The notes: a model not told the origin generated them from the letters alone. A DNA stretch of 64,000 bases from Rhodanobacteraceae bacterium (GCA_024233975.1 JACKOX010000001.1:186001-250000), one strand, 5' to 3'. Shown: positions 27,465 through 37,050, counted from the first letter of the stretch. Made by a program: numbers and translations.

Positions 27465-29051
27465 TCACGGCGACACCTTGTCGGCCGCCAGATTGCCCAG
27501 CGTGTCGATCATTGGCTGCAGATGGCTTGCATAGTGCTTCCAATGCGCCACGCTGCGCGTGTGGATGGGCTCGCGCACCTGCATCGCACTGGCCGTCGAC
27601 ACCTGGCCTGTATTGCGTTCCACCTGTCCGCATTGCGGCTCCCAGGGAAGCTGGCAATGCTCGAACGTCCGGCGCAGCGCGTGATCCGGGTTCGATGCCA
27701 ACTCGGCATAGGGCAGCGACAGTACGCGCCCCGGATAGCGCTGATCGAAATAGTCCATCAGCTCGCGATAAGCGATGACATAGCGCGCGACTTCGGCCTG
27801 GTCATAGCTGTAGCCGTAATTTCCGCCGAAGAAATATTCACGAAGATTGGAGAAGCAGGCCGCCACCGGATCACGGTGGATGTGCACGATGCGTGCATCC
27901 GGCATCGCCCGCAGGATGGCGCCGATGAAGCGGAAATTGAGCGGCAGTTTGTCGGTCAGGCGAGGCTTTCCGTCCGCCCGCCAGGCCACATGCGAGCGGT
28001 AGCGCCGGCCCAGATCCATCGGGTCCAATCGCGTCATCGCCGCCACATGTGATTCGTCGAGCTGCGCGGAACTGGCAAGGTTCAAGGACATCCGTACCTG
28101 TCGCGGCAGGTCGGTCAGCTCGCCACCACTGTGTACCGCACTGTGAAGGCCGAACGCCCGCTCCAGCAGTGTACTTCCTGCCCGGGGCAGGCCGACGATG
28201 AAGATCGGTGAAATGCTACCTGAACCCGCCATCGCAGCCGGCGGCGGAGGCGGCATTTCAGTGTCGATGGCCTGCACCCGGCGCAGCAAGGCGAGCTCGG
28301 CTTCGATGTCGTAACCGGACTGCCCACGCTGTAGCTGCATGCCGCGCTCCAGCATGGGCCAGGCTGCTGCATGATCGCCGAGGTCATCCAGTTCCTTGAA
28401 CAATGCATAGCAGAGCACGGCTTCGTCGGCCGGATCGCTGGGCGGCGACGTGAGCAGCGTACGCAGGGTATCGACATGGTTGGACGATGTGCTCTGCCGG
28501 CGCAGCTTGGCCATGCTCCAGTGAACGAAAGGCGCCGCCGGCTCGAGTGCCAGACTACGCCGATAGCTTGCCTCGGCGGCCTCGACATCACCCTGTCGCA
28601 GATGACAGCCACCGAGCATGTGGTGCAGGCGCGCACCGTCCGCACCAAGCTGCAGGCAACGAGACAGCAGCTCGAACGCCTGGTCGGTGAGGTCGTTGTA
28701 GTAGAGCATCCGCCCGGCGTCGGAGAGTGCGCGGACATCCCTGGACTGCGCCAGCGCAGGCCGCCGTGCAACGGCGACTGCAGCTTCCGCTTCGCCAAAG
28801 TTGAGGAGCCTGTCGACCAGCGTGGACAGCCCCTCGGCATCCTCCAGAATGCGCGTGTTCACCGCCGCCAGCGTTTCATTCACCGCTGAACGCAGGTCTC
28901 CGCGCTTGCCGGCCAGCTGCGACAAACGAAACCGTGCAACAAGTGCGAACTCGGGGAACTGGAGGAGTTCGCGAAAACGGAATTCCGCGTTAGCCCAATC
29001 ACCGGAATCAAAGGCCTGTTCCGCCTGCTGCCAACGCTTCTGGATTCTCAT
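27465..29051 (-). CDS. TPR-sulfotransferase, copy 2
   Basis: Protein of 528 residues with the same layout as its neighbours. TPR-like repeats cover about residues 1-270 (GARLHHMLGGCHLRQGDVEAAEASYRRSLALEPAAPFVHW in outline). PIFIVGLPRAGSTLLERAF near residue 282 is the PAPS 5' loop, and HRDPVAACFSNLREYFFGGN near 394 the 3'-phosphate site. ASAMQVREPIHTRSVAHW near the end is shared with copy 3. No signal peptide is seen, so the sulfotransferase is probably cytosolic. It sits 69 bases behind copy 3. Confidence 0.9.
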   Translation of the reverse strand: MRIQKRWQQAEQAFDSGDWANAEFRFRELLQFPEFALVARFRLSQLAGKRGDLRSAVNETLAAVNTRILEDAEGLSTLVDRLLNFGEAEAAVAVARRPALAQSRDVRALSDAGRMLYYNDLTDQAFELLSRCLQLGADGARLHHMLGGCHLRQGDVEAAEASYRRSLALEPAAPFVHWSMAKLRRQSTSSNHVDTLRTLLTSPPSDPADEAVLCYALFKELDDLGDHAAAWPMLERGMQLQRGQSGYDIEAELALLRRVQAIDTEMPPPPPAAMAGSGSISPIFIVGLPRAGSTLLERAFGLHSAVHSGGELTDLPRQVRMSLNLASSAQLDESHVAAMTRLDPMDLGRRYRSHVAWRADGKPRLTDKLPLNFRFIGAILRAMPDARIVHIHRDPVAACFSNLREYFFGGNYGYSYDQAEVARYVIAYRELMDYFDQRYPGRVLSLPYAELASNPDHALRRTFEHCQLPWEPQCGQVERNTGQVSTASAMQVREPIHTRSVAHWKHYASHLQPMIDTLGNLAADKVSP

Positions 29052-29120
29052 GAATGTCTTTCTCTACTACTCGGTATCGGCGAACACCGCGAACCACAGG
29101 CCCGGTATTCGCCGGGAAAC

Positions 29121-30698
29121 TCAGGCCCCGGCAGACAACACGTCGCCAAGACGATCAATCAGCGGTGACAACTGCGACTCATAGTGCCGCCAATGGGCCA
29201 CGCTGCGCGTGTGGATCGGCTCCCGTACCTGCGCGGCACTGGCGGTTGCCACCACGTCACCGGCGCCCTGGTTGTCCAAGCAGGCATCCTCCCAAGGCAG
29301 GCCGCAATGATCCAGCACGCCGGCCAGCGTTTCCCGGGTGGCCGCAACCAGATCCTCATAGCGCACCCGGTGCACCTGGCCCGGATATCGCTGCTCCCAC
29401 TGCGACATCATCCCGACATATGCCCGGTAGTAGTCGGCCATGTCAGTGCAGTCATTGCTGTAACCATATGCACCTCCGAAGAAGCACTCGCGAAGATTGC
29501 TGAAGCAGGCAGCTACCGGTTCGCGCGCCATATGAATGATGCGCGCCTGCGGAAGCGCCCGACGGATGGCGCCGATCAAGCGGAAATTGGTGGGGAGCTT
29601 GTCGGTGAGAAAAGCCTTGCCGTCGCTTCGCCAGGCGACATGTTCGACATAGCGGCGCCCCCATTCCTGATGGTCGACGTTTCGAAGTGTGGCCGCCAGC
29701 TCCGGATCGATATTCGCCAATCCCGGCTTGTTCGCGACATAGCGCAGCTGCATCACCAGATCGCCCAGCTCGCCTCCAACCGTCAGCTGGCTGTGCTGGC
29801 CCAACATGCGCTCCAGCAGTGTCGTGCCCGAGCGCGGCAAGCCGACAATGAATACCGGCGTGGGGCCATCATCAACCGGTTGGCGCGACGGCGCTGCCAC
29901 CGACTCCTGGTCCTCGATCAGCAGTTGCTTCAACACTTCGAAGTCACGCTGCGGTCGATAGCCGACCGCCGCCTTCATCGTGGCCGCTGCCGTTGCCCAG
30001 GCATCCCATGCGCCGGCGTAGTCGCCCAACTCATCCAGCTCCTTGAACAGGGCGTAGCCGAGCAAGGCCCGATCCATCGGCTGCGTCGTCCGAAGCAAGG
30101 TCTGGCGCAGGCGATCCACATGATTGCTGCCCGCGTTCTGGCGACGCAACTTCGACAGCTGCCAATGATTCGGCGAAAAACCCGGATCGCGTGCAATGCC
30201 CCGCTCAATATCCCGCTCGGCCGCATCCGTCTGGCCAAGTCGCATACGGCAGGTGCCGACAAGGAAATGCAGCGGTGCGCTATCCAGCCCCATGGCCTGG
30301 GCCCGACCGAGCAGATCCAGCGCTTCGGCAGAGTATCCATGATCGCTGAGCAGCTTGCCGACTTCAGCCAGTGGCTCGATGTCATCGCATTGCTGAAGAG
30401 CCGGATTACGGGCCAGGGACAATCCCAGTTCGTGCTCACCAACAGCCATCAATCGCTTGAACAGCATGGACAGTGCATGTGGATCCGCCGGCTTTCCGAC
30501 ACGGGCGACCGCATCTACGACCTCGTCCACGGCACCCCGGAAATTGCCCTGCGCTCCAGCAATCAGTGAAAGGCGCATCCGAGCCGCGATGGCCAGTTCC
30601 GCGGAATCACGCAAGGTGGCGTACTGCAGTCTCGCGGCCTCGATCTGGCGCTGCGACAGCAACTGCTCGGCCCGTTTCCAGACCTCGAGTTCATTCAT
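29121..30698 (-). CDS. TPR-sulfotransferase, copy 3
   Basis: Protein of 525 residues, first gene of the sulfotransferase run. TPR-like repeats (residues about 1-270) precede PVFIVGLPRSGTTLLERML near residue 283 and AREPVAACFSNLRECFFGGA near 392. The C-terminal ASAAQVREPIHTRSVAHW matches copy 2. I chose ATG 30698 because the N-terminus (MNELEVWKRAEQ) then aligns without gaps to copy 2 (MRIQKRWQQAEQ); an ATG at 30716 is also open. The first receptor's terminator lies 62 bases upstream, so transcription may come by read-through or from a promoter I cannot identify. Confidence 0.9.
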   Translation of the reverse strand: MNELEVWKRAEQLLSQRQIEAARLQYATLRDSAELAIAARMRLSLIAGAQGNFRGAVDEVVDAVARVGKPADPHALSMLFKRLMAVGEHELGLSLARNPALQQCDDIEPLAEVGKLLSDHGYSAEALDLLGRAQAMGLDSAPLHFLVGTCRMRLGQTDAAERDIERGIARDPGFSPNHWQLSKLRRQNAGSNHVDRLRQTLLRTTQPMDRALLGYALFKELDELGDYAGAWDAWATAAATMKAAVGYRPQRDFEVLKQLLIEDQESVAAPSRQPVDDGPTPVFIVGLPRSGTTLLERMLGQHSQLTVGGELGDLVMQLRYVANKPGLANIDPELAATLRNVDHQEWGRRYVEHVAWRSDGKAFLTDKLPTNFRLIGAIRRALPQARIIHMAREPVAACFSNLRECFFGGAYGYSNDCTDMADYYRAYVGMMSQWEQRYPGQVHRVRYEDLVAATRETLAGVLDHCGLPWEDACLDNQGAGDVVATASAAQVREPIHTRSVAHWRHYESQLSPLIDRLGDVLSAGA

Positions 30699-30751
30699 GC
30701 CCAACTCTGCTTCCATTCCGGCTCGTGCTTTTTCGCGGTCGCCGGGTCACC

Positions 30752-30780
30752 AAAAAAAAACGGCCGCCCGAAGGCGGCCG
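30752..30780 (-). terminator. Terminator of TonB receptor 1
   Basis: CGGCCGCC-TTCG-GGCGGCCG on the minus strand is followed by nine T. It starts 25 bases after the stop codon. The stem-loop is identical, in sequence and distance, to the terminator of receptor 2. Confidence 0.9.
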
Positions 30781-30805
30781 TTGAAGATACAGCAAAACGA
30801 CTGGA

Positions 30806-33800
30806 TTAGAAGTCGTACTGGACAGAGAAGCGCACGGAACGCGGCGCCTGCCAGTTGGTTGGCGTCAGGTAGTACAGCGGACGCGGTGCACCGTTGGAAT
30901 CTTCACCGGCTTCGTCAACCGCGGTCACGCCGTCGGCATTGAAGATGTTGAAGACGTCGATCTTGAACGCCAGGTTGCCGTCGGCGAAGGCCGGGGCGTA
31001 ACGGACGTTCATGTCAACCGACTTGGTCCACGGGGTACGGCCTGCCGTGCCACGCGGCACCAGCTCGCCACCGCAATAGAAGTAGCTATTGAGGTAGTTC
31101 GGCGAAACCGGGTGGTAACCGAAGCAGTTCTCCGGACGACCGGACTGAACCAGCAGGTTGGCACCCACCGACCACTCGTCGTTGACCAGGTAGTTACCGA
31201 ACAGCTTCAGCGTGTGGCGACGGTCGTTCGGCAGGAAGCCGTAGGAACCTTCCGCCAGCTCCGGATAGTCGAAGTCCTGCGTGGTACCGGTGTCGGCCTG
31301 ACCGATGTCGGACTTCACGCCGCCCTCGGTGTTGCCCTTGTTCTGCGCCCAGGTGTACGAACCCTGCAGGAAGAACTTGTCCCAGTTGCCTTCGAAGAAG
31401 ACTTCGATCGCCTTGTAGGTACGCTTGGCCTTCGGGCCCAGCTTGACCACGCCCGGGGTGATGCCAAAGGCATTGCCTTCTTCCCAGACTTCGTCCGCAC
31501 CGATGTTGACGGTTTCCAGCTGGCCGTCGCCGTTGATGTCCATGCGGAACACCACGTCGTTGCCCGGGTTGTACAGGTGGCAGAACGCAAAGCCCGGGTT
31601 GTAGGCGGCGATGTCGCTGTCCTGGGTACGCTCGTCCGGCGTGATGAACACGCCACCGTCACCGGTGAAGCCATTGTCGTAGGCCCACTGGATGATCGGA
31701 CGGTAATCACAGGTATCGTCGATCGCGCGCTTCAGGTCACGATAGATGCCACGCACACCGACCGAGAAGTTGTCGGTCAGCTGCTTCTGGAAGCCCAGGA
31801 TGTACTCGTCCTGGTACATCGGATCCAGGTTCTGCGAGGCGATCGTTTCCGGGTTCTTGCCGACGCCGAACTCGTTGTTCAGGTAGCGGAAAGTGCCCGG
31901 GACGGCGACCGGATCGATCGGCGCGTTGGTGACCGGATCGATTTCCGTGTAGGTGTAGAACTCCTGGGTGAACAGCGACTGGCTGGCACCACGCACGGCG
32001 ACGGTGGCGGTCAGCGGCAGCGCATAACGACCGGCGTTACCGAACACCTTCAGGGTGGAGTCACCGTTCACGTCCCAGGAGAAACCCAGACGCGGCGCGA
32101 ACTGGTTCTTGATCTTGACGTAGGACTCGCCGTTGCCGTTCTTGTTGTCGAACGTATCCCAGCGCAGGCCACCGTAGAAGATGAAGTTGTCGGTGATGTT
32201 CCAGCTGTCTTCCAGGTAGAACGCGGTCTGGTCAACCGAAACGGTCGAGCCGGACTGGAACACGCGACGACGGGCGCTGGTGTCGGAGTAGTAACGCCAG
32301 TACTCACCACCGGAATAGGAGTTGCCGGCAACCGACTCGAAGTTGTCGATGTCGACACCACCACGGATCAGGTGGCTACCCAGCGACCATTCGGCGTCAA
32401 CGCGGAACTGGTCACGGGTGTCGCCGGCATCCGGACGACCCAGGGTGCTGGCGATGTAGCAGCCGGTGCGACGCTCGGCCGTCGGCACGCCCGGACGGGC
32501 GTCGATGATCCACGGGCAGCCGCTGGCGCCCTGGCCAACCGTGCCGTAGTACTCGTTGACGATGCCGGTCGAGGTGACGCTGTAGCTGCCACGGTCGGAC
32601 TGGCTGTGACCAGCCAGGGCCGACAGCGTGAAGTTGTCGGTCAGGTAGCCGGTGTACTTCAGGATGTAGGCTTCGCCACCGAAATCGTTGTAGCTGGTGC
32701 CCACGTACGGACCCTGCACCTGCTCGCCACCCACCGTGTACTCGGTGTACAGCGCGGACTCGAAGCTGCGCTTGTCGGACAGCGCGGTGAACTCGAGCAG
32801 GTTGTCCTCGTTGATGTTCCAGTCCAGCTTGACCAGCCACTTCGGCTGCTCGGACGTGGTCACCGTGTTGTTGCCACCGCCGGTGTAGGTGGTGGACGAG
32901 GTTTCCTGCCACGACACCAGGCCATAGGCAAACAGGGTGTCCTGGATCAGCGCGCCGCCGGCCCAGGCATTCAGGGTGTAGTTCCAGCCCTTGTCCTGCT
33001 TGTTGATGTCGATGATGTTGCCGGCCGTGTCATACAGGTCCGGGAAGGTTTCGGTCAGCTCGGACGGGGTCCAGTAGAAGCTGCCACCTGCGTGGAAGTC
33101 ATTGGTACCACGACGGCTGATCTGGTTGACCACACCACCGGTCGAACGACCGAACTCGGCGCCGTAGCCACCGGTCTTGGTCTGCTGCTCGGCGATCGCC
33201 TCGAACGGAACCTGCACGAAGTTCAGGTTCTGGAAGCTGTTGGTGATGTTGAAACCGTTGAAGAAGTACTGGTTCTCGGAGACGGACGAGCCGCCGAACG
33301 AGGCCAGGTTGCCGAACGCCGCATCACCGCGGACCGTACCCGGAGCCAGCAGGGCGACCGAGGTGGTGTCGCGCGACACCGGGATCTTCTCGATGCGCTC
33401 GGCGCTCAGGATGGTGGTCGACTCGACCGACGACACGTCGATCGGGTTGATCGCGTTGCTGGTCACGGAGATCGTGCCCAGGGTCGCGTCAGCGCCACCG
33501 CCGGCGAAGTTCACCGGAGTACCGGTACCGACCGACACGCGGACGCCTTCACGGACGGTTTCCGTGCCGTCGGCACGCTTCATGGTGACGCGATAGTTAC
33601 CGATCGGCAGCTGCGAGGCACGGTAGGTGCCGTCAGCCTGGACGGAAATTTCACGACGGACACCGGTGCTCGGATCTTCGACGACAACCGTCGAGCCCGC
33701 ATCGGCACGGCCGAACAGAGAACCGTTGGCGTTGGACTGGGCGTAAACACCACCAGCCAAGCACAAACCGAGGGCGGCAGACAGCGCAGTGCGCTGGATG

Positions 33801-33826
33801 CTCCTCTTGAGACGCTTTGAAGCCAT
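30806..33826 (-). CDS. TonB-dependent receptor, Oar-like (receptor 1)
   Basis: Outer-membrane protein of 1006 residues. A signal peptide ending near VYAQS is followed by a carboxypeptidase-regulatory-like Ig domain (about 28-115, NGSLFGRADAGSTVVVED through QLPIGNYRVTM). The plug domain (about 130-260) has GGYGAEFGRSTGGVVNQISRRGTN in outline. A large barrel then ends in SVQYDF with the C-terminal Phe expected for barrel insertion. Oar-type receptors are known in Myxococcus and Xanthomonadales; one is needed for protease secretion. Ligand unknown. The ATG at 33826 follows GGGGG; the three sulfotransferase genes lie just downstream. Confidence 0.93.
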   Translation of the reverse strand: MASKRLKRSIQRTALSAALGLCLAGGVYAQSNANGSLFGRADAGSTVVVEDPSTGVRREISVQADGTYRASQLPIGNYRVTMKRADGTETVREGVRVSVGTGTPVNFAGGGADATLGTISVTSNAINPIDVSSVESTTILSAERIEKIPVSRDTTSVALLAPGTVRGDAAFGNLASFGGSSVSENQYFFNGFNITNSFQNLNFVQVPFEAIAEQQTKTGGYGAEFGRSTGGVVNQISRRGTNDFHAGGSFYWTPSELTETFPDLYDTAGNIIDINKQDKGWNYTLNAWAGGALIQDTLFAYGLVSWQETSSTTYTGGGNNTVTTSEQPKWLVKLDWNINEDNLLEFTALSDKRSFESALYTEYTVGGEQVQGPYVGTSYNDFGGEAYILKYTGYLTDNFTLSALAGHSQSDRGSYSVTSTGIVNEYYGTVGQGASGCPWIIDARPGVPTAERRTGCYIASTLGRPDAGDTRDQFRVDAEWSLGSHLIRGGVDIDNFESVAGNSYSGGEYWRYYSDTSARRRVFQSGSTVSVDQTAFYLEDSWNITDNFIFYGGLRWDTFDNKNGNGESYVKIKNQFAPRLGFSWDVNGDSTLKVFGNAGRYALPLTATVAVRGASQSLFTQEFYTYTEIDPVTNAPIDPVAVPGTFRYLNNEFGVGKNPETIASQNLDPMYQDEYILGFQKQLTDNFSVGVRGIYRDLKRAIDDTCDYRPIIQWAYDNGFTGDGGVFITPDERTQDSDIAAYNPGFAFCHLYNPGNDVVFRMDINGDGQLETVNIGADEVWEEGNAFGITPGVVKLGPKAKRTYKAIEVFFEGNWDKFFLQGSYTWAQNKGNTEGGVKSDIGQADTGTTQDFDYPELAEGSYGFLPNDRRHTLKLFGNYLVNDEWSVGANLLVQSGRPENCFGYHPVSPNYLNSYFYCGGELVPRGTAGRTPWTKSVDMNVRYAPAFADGNLAFKIDVFNIFNADGVTAVDEAGEDSNGAPRPLYYLTPTNWQAPRSVRFSVQYDF

Positions 33827-33871
33827 GTTGAACCCCCAAGATTCAGTAAGGGACAGAAACGTTTCGTCAGT
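33824..33871 (-). promoter_or_regulatory. Conserved leader of receptor 1
   Basis: The 48 bases ending with the ATG start with ACTGACGAAA, contain TCCC and end with TTGGGGGTT. They match the receptor 2 leader without gaps; TTGGGGGTT includes the ribosome binding site. Confidence 0.6.
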
Positions 33872-33892
33872 ACCTAGAGGCATGACCGCCGC

Positions 33893-33901
33893 AATATATC
33901 A
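33893..33901 (-). promoter_or_regulatory. Extended -10 promoter of receptor 1
   Basis: TGATATATT on the minus strand is an extended -10 element, 21 bases before the conserved leader. The -35 position (GGTGTT) is weak. Confidence 0.5.
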
Positions 33902-34033
33902 CGAAACGAATATTTAACACCGAGGTCGCAATATTCAGAAAATCGGGATAACCGCATGAATTTAAAAGCCTTTCCACTGATATTGGCGATATTCCGATAA
34001 ATTCACCGCCACGCAACTCCGGTCGATCCGGCC

Positions 34034-34061
34034 AAAAAAAACGGCCGCCCGAAGGCGGCCG
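34034..34061 (-). terminator. Terminator of TonB receptor 2
   Basis: The same stem-loop as for receptor 1 (CGGCCGCC-TTCG-GGCGGCCG), followed by eight T, 25 bases after the stop codon. Confidence 0.9.
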
Positions 34062-34086
34062 TTCAAAGACATACAGACGTCGCGAC

Positions 34087-37050
34087 TTAGAAGTCGTATT
34101 CGACGCTGAAGGTCACACCACGCGGCGGGATGAAACCACGCGGATGGCCGTAGCTGGACAGCGGTGCACGAGTCGAGTCTTCGGCAATATCCTGCACGCG
34201 GTAGTAGTCCTTGCTGTCGAAAATGTTGTCGATCAGCATGCGGAACTTCAGACCTTCCGCCCAATCCGGGGTGTAGACCACCTGGGCATCGAACTGCATG
34301 ACCGACGGCACGCGGCCGCTGGTACCGCGCGGATGCAGGGTGCTCGGGTAAGGGCCATCACCGTCCGCGTTGCAGTAGAACGAACCGGCACCGTAGAACG
34401 GAGCGCCCGTGTCAACACCATCAGCCGGGTACACACCGAAGCAGTTGATCGGACGACCAGTCTGCCACAGGGCATTCAGGCCAACCTGCCACTCGTCGGT
34501 CAGGTTGTAGGCACCGAAGATCTTGATGCTGTGACGACGGTCGTTCGGCAGGTAGCCGTAGGCGCCTTCCATCAGACCCGGGTAGTCGAAGTCCTGGGTG
34601 ATGCCGGCGTCATCCTGGCCGATATCAGACTTGACGTAGCCTTCCGTGTTGCCCTGGCTCTTCGCCCAGGTGTAGGAACCCTGAAGGAAGAAGTTGTCCC
34701 AGTTGCCTTCGAAGAACAGCTCGACCGCGCGATACTTGCGCTTGGCCTTCGGGATACCCAGCGCTTCGCCCGGAATCTCGACAACGGTGAAGTTACCATC
34801 ACCGTGGAGGTCAACGTTGGCCGACAGATCCTGTCCCGGATTGGTCAGGAAGCAGTGGTTGACCGCCGAACCAATGGCATCGGCTTCCTCGTAGGTATAG
34901 CCGTTATCGAGCGCCCAGTAGAACGGCTCGTAGTAGTTACAGATATCGTCCATACCCGACTTCAGCTTGCGATAAACCGCACGCACGCCGGCCGACCAGT
35001 TGTCGGTGATCTGCTTCTGGAAGCCCAGGATGTACTCGTCCTGGTACATCGGCGACAGGTTGTTGTCGACGATCGCGCGCGGATCCGGGACACCGCCTTC
35101 GCTCAGGTAGAACACATCGCTGACCGGGCTGGTTCCGCCGGGGATGCCTGTGACCGGATCGATCGAGGTGAAGGTGAAGTACTGCTGGGTAAAGGTCTCA
35201 TCACCCGACAGACGGACGTTGGTATTCGAGTACACCGGGATGTAGTAGCGACCAGCGTTACCGAAGACCTTCAGGGTGGAGTCACCCATCACGTCCCAGG
35301 CGAAGCCGAAGCGCGGCGCCCAGGTGTTGTCCACCTTGATGAACGAACCACCCAGAGCGTTCAGGTTCTCGAAGGACTCGTTACGGATACCGAGCTTCAG
35401 CAGGAAGTTGTCGGTCACCTGCCAGCTGTCCTCGAGGTACCACGCCGAGTTCTTGGTCAGGAAGGTACCGCCGCTGCCGTAGTAGCGGAAGCGAGCCAGC
35501 TCGGTGACGCCGTCCGGCACCACGCCATTGCCCGTCAGCGCCGTGCCCGGCGTTGCGTTGACGTAACGCCAGTAACCGCCACCCGAGTAGATGTTGCCAT
35601 CGACGGTCTTGAACTCTTCGTTGTCGAGACCGAAACGCAGGGTGTGGTCACCAATCACCCAGTCGGCATCGACACGCCACGCGGTGCGCTTGTCACCGGC
35701 AGCCGGGTCGGCGATGAAGGTGCCGATCCAGCAACCCTGCACGCCCAGCGGGCCAACCACGGCAGAGCTACGTGCATCGATGATGATCGGGCAGCCAACC
35801 TCGTTGGAGTTGGAAGCGCCACGCGAGTACTTGCCTTCGCCGTACATGGCCGACAGGGTAAAACTGTCGGTCAGGTAGCCCGTCCAGCGGGCGATCCAGT
35901 TGTCACCGCCGGTTTCAGCCTCGGAGGTACCGAGCAGGCTGCCGCCACCAATGCCGAGACCACCATTCTGGAAGGACACGCCGTCGGTCTTCGTGGTATC
36001 ACGGAAGGCCGTCAGTTCCAGCAGGTTGCTGTCGTTGATGTTCCAGTCCAGCTTGATCATGCCCTGCGGAGAGTTGGTCTCAGCCGTGCTGCTGCCGCCC
36101 TCGAAATCGTCATAGGCCTTGTCCTTCTTGCCCTGGAACAGGGCGTACAGGAACAAGGTGTCCTTGATGATCGGGCCGCTGGCGTACACGTTGTAGCGCA
36201 GGGAGTTGAGGTCACCAGCGTCTTCGATGGTGTACGTACCGTCACGCTCCGGATCGTAGGCGAAACGACCGCGCGAATTCAGCGACTTCGGCGACCAGAA
36301 GATGTTGCCGCCAAAGTGCCAGTCATTGGTACCGCGCTTGGTGACGATGTTGACGACACCACCCAGCGAACGACCGAACTCAGCACCGTAGCCGCCGGTC
36401 TTGACCTGCTGCTCGGCGATGGCTTCGAACGGCAACTGGCTGAAAGCCGTACCGGTCACGATGTTGGTGACGTTGAAGCCGTTGACGTAGTACACGTTCT
36501 CGGCGACCGACGAACCACCAAACGAAGCCAGGTTGCCGAAGCGGCCGTCACCACGGACCGTACCCGGCGCCAGCAGGGCGACGTTGGTGACGGTACGCTG
36601 GACCGGAACGCTGTCGATCTTCGCCTCGGTCATGATGGTGTTGGACTCGACCGAGGACACGTCGATCGGGTTGATCGCGTCACCGGAAACCACGATTGTG
36701 CCGAGCGCCGTGTCGACACCGGCCGCAGCGAAATTGACCGGCGTACCGGTACCGACCGACACGCGAGCATTCTCGACAACAGATTCCGTGCCGTCGGCAC
36801 GCTTCATGACGACGCGATAGTTACCGATCGGCAGCGACGACGCGCGATAGGTGCCGTCAGCCTGGACCGTGATCTCACGATGCACGCCAGTGCTGGCGTC
36901 TTCGATGATGACGGTGGAGCCGGCATCGGCGCGGCCAAACAGCGAGCCGTTGGCATTGGACTGGGCGTATACGCCGCTCACCAGGCAAACGCCCAGCGCA
37001 ACGCTCAGCGCACTGCGCTGCAGCCCCTTCTTCAGGTGCTTTGAAGCCAT
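34087..37050 (-). CDS. TonB-dependent receptor, Oar-like (receptor 2)
   Basis: Outer-membrane protein of 987 residues, a paralogue of the downstream receptor 1. The signal peptide and first 120 residues are very close to it (NANGSLFGRADAGSTV, YRASSLPIGNYRVVMKRADGTES in outline). The plug carries GGYGAEFGRSLGGVVNIVTKRGTN, also in outline, and the barrel ends in SVEYDF. Both copies keep ADWVIGDHTLRFG/AEWSLGSHLIRGG-type and DEYILGFQKQ segments. The barrel loops differ more, which suggests different ligands. The ligand is not evident. The ATG follows TTGGGGGTT. Confidence 0.93.
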   Translation of the reverse strand: MASKHLKKGLQRSALSVALGVCLVSGVYAQSNANGSLFGRADAGSTVIIEDASTGVHREITVQADGTYRASSLPIGNYRVVMKRADGTESVVENARVSVGTGTPVNFAAAGVDTALGTIVVSGDAINPIDVSSVESNTIMTEAKIDSVPVQRTVTNVALLAPGTVRGDGRFGNLASFGGSSVAENVYYVNGFNVTNIVTGTAFSQLPFEAIAEQQVKTGGYGAEFGRSLGGVVNIVTKRGTNDWHFGGNIFWSPKSLNSRGRFAYDPERDGTYTIEDAGDLNSLRYNVYASGPIIKDTLFLYALFQGKKDKAYDDFEGGSSTAETNSPQGMIKLDWNINDSNLLELTAFRDTTKTDGVSFQNGGLGIGGGSLLGTSEAETGGDNWIARWTGYLTDSFTLSAMYGEGKYSRGASNSNEVGCPIIIDARSSAVVGPLGVQGCWIGTFIADPAAGDKRTAWRVDADWVIGDHTLRFGLDNEEFKTVDGNIYSGGGYWRYVNATPGTALTGNGVVPDGVTELARFRYYGSGGTFLTKNSAWYLEDSWQVTDNFLLKLGIRNESFENLNALGGSFIKVDNTWAPRFGFAWDVMGDSTLKVFGNAGRYYIPVYSNTNVRLSGDETFTQQYFTFTSIDPVTGIPGGTSPVSDVFYLSEGGVPDPRAIVDNNLSPMYQDEYILGFQKQITDNWSAGVRAVYRKLKSGMDDICNYYEPFYWALDNGYTYEEADAIGSAVNHCFLTNPGQDLSANVDLHGDGNFTVVEIPGEALGIPKAKRKYRAVELFFEGNWDNFFLQGSYTWAKSQGNTEGYVKSDIGQDDAGITQDFDYPGLMEGAYGYLPNDRRHSIKIFGAYNLTDEWQVGLNALWQTGRPINCFGVYPADGVDTGAPFYGAGSFYCNADGDGPYPSTLHPRGTSGRVPSVMQFDAQVVYTPDWAEGLKFRMLIDNIFDSKDYYRVQDIAEDSTRAPLSSYGHPRGFIPPRGVTFSVEYDF

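Noticed and set aside
33962..34030. GATATT direct repeats between the two receptors
   Set aside because: Only two short copies, not present at the other receptor, so no support for a site.
34144..37044. A 966-residue open frame antisense to receptor 2 and a 902-residue one antisense to receptor 1 (31112-33820)
   Set aside because: Both mirror the receptor genes; the translations have no family likeness and follow from GC-rich codon use on the real strand.
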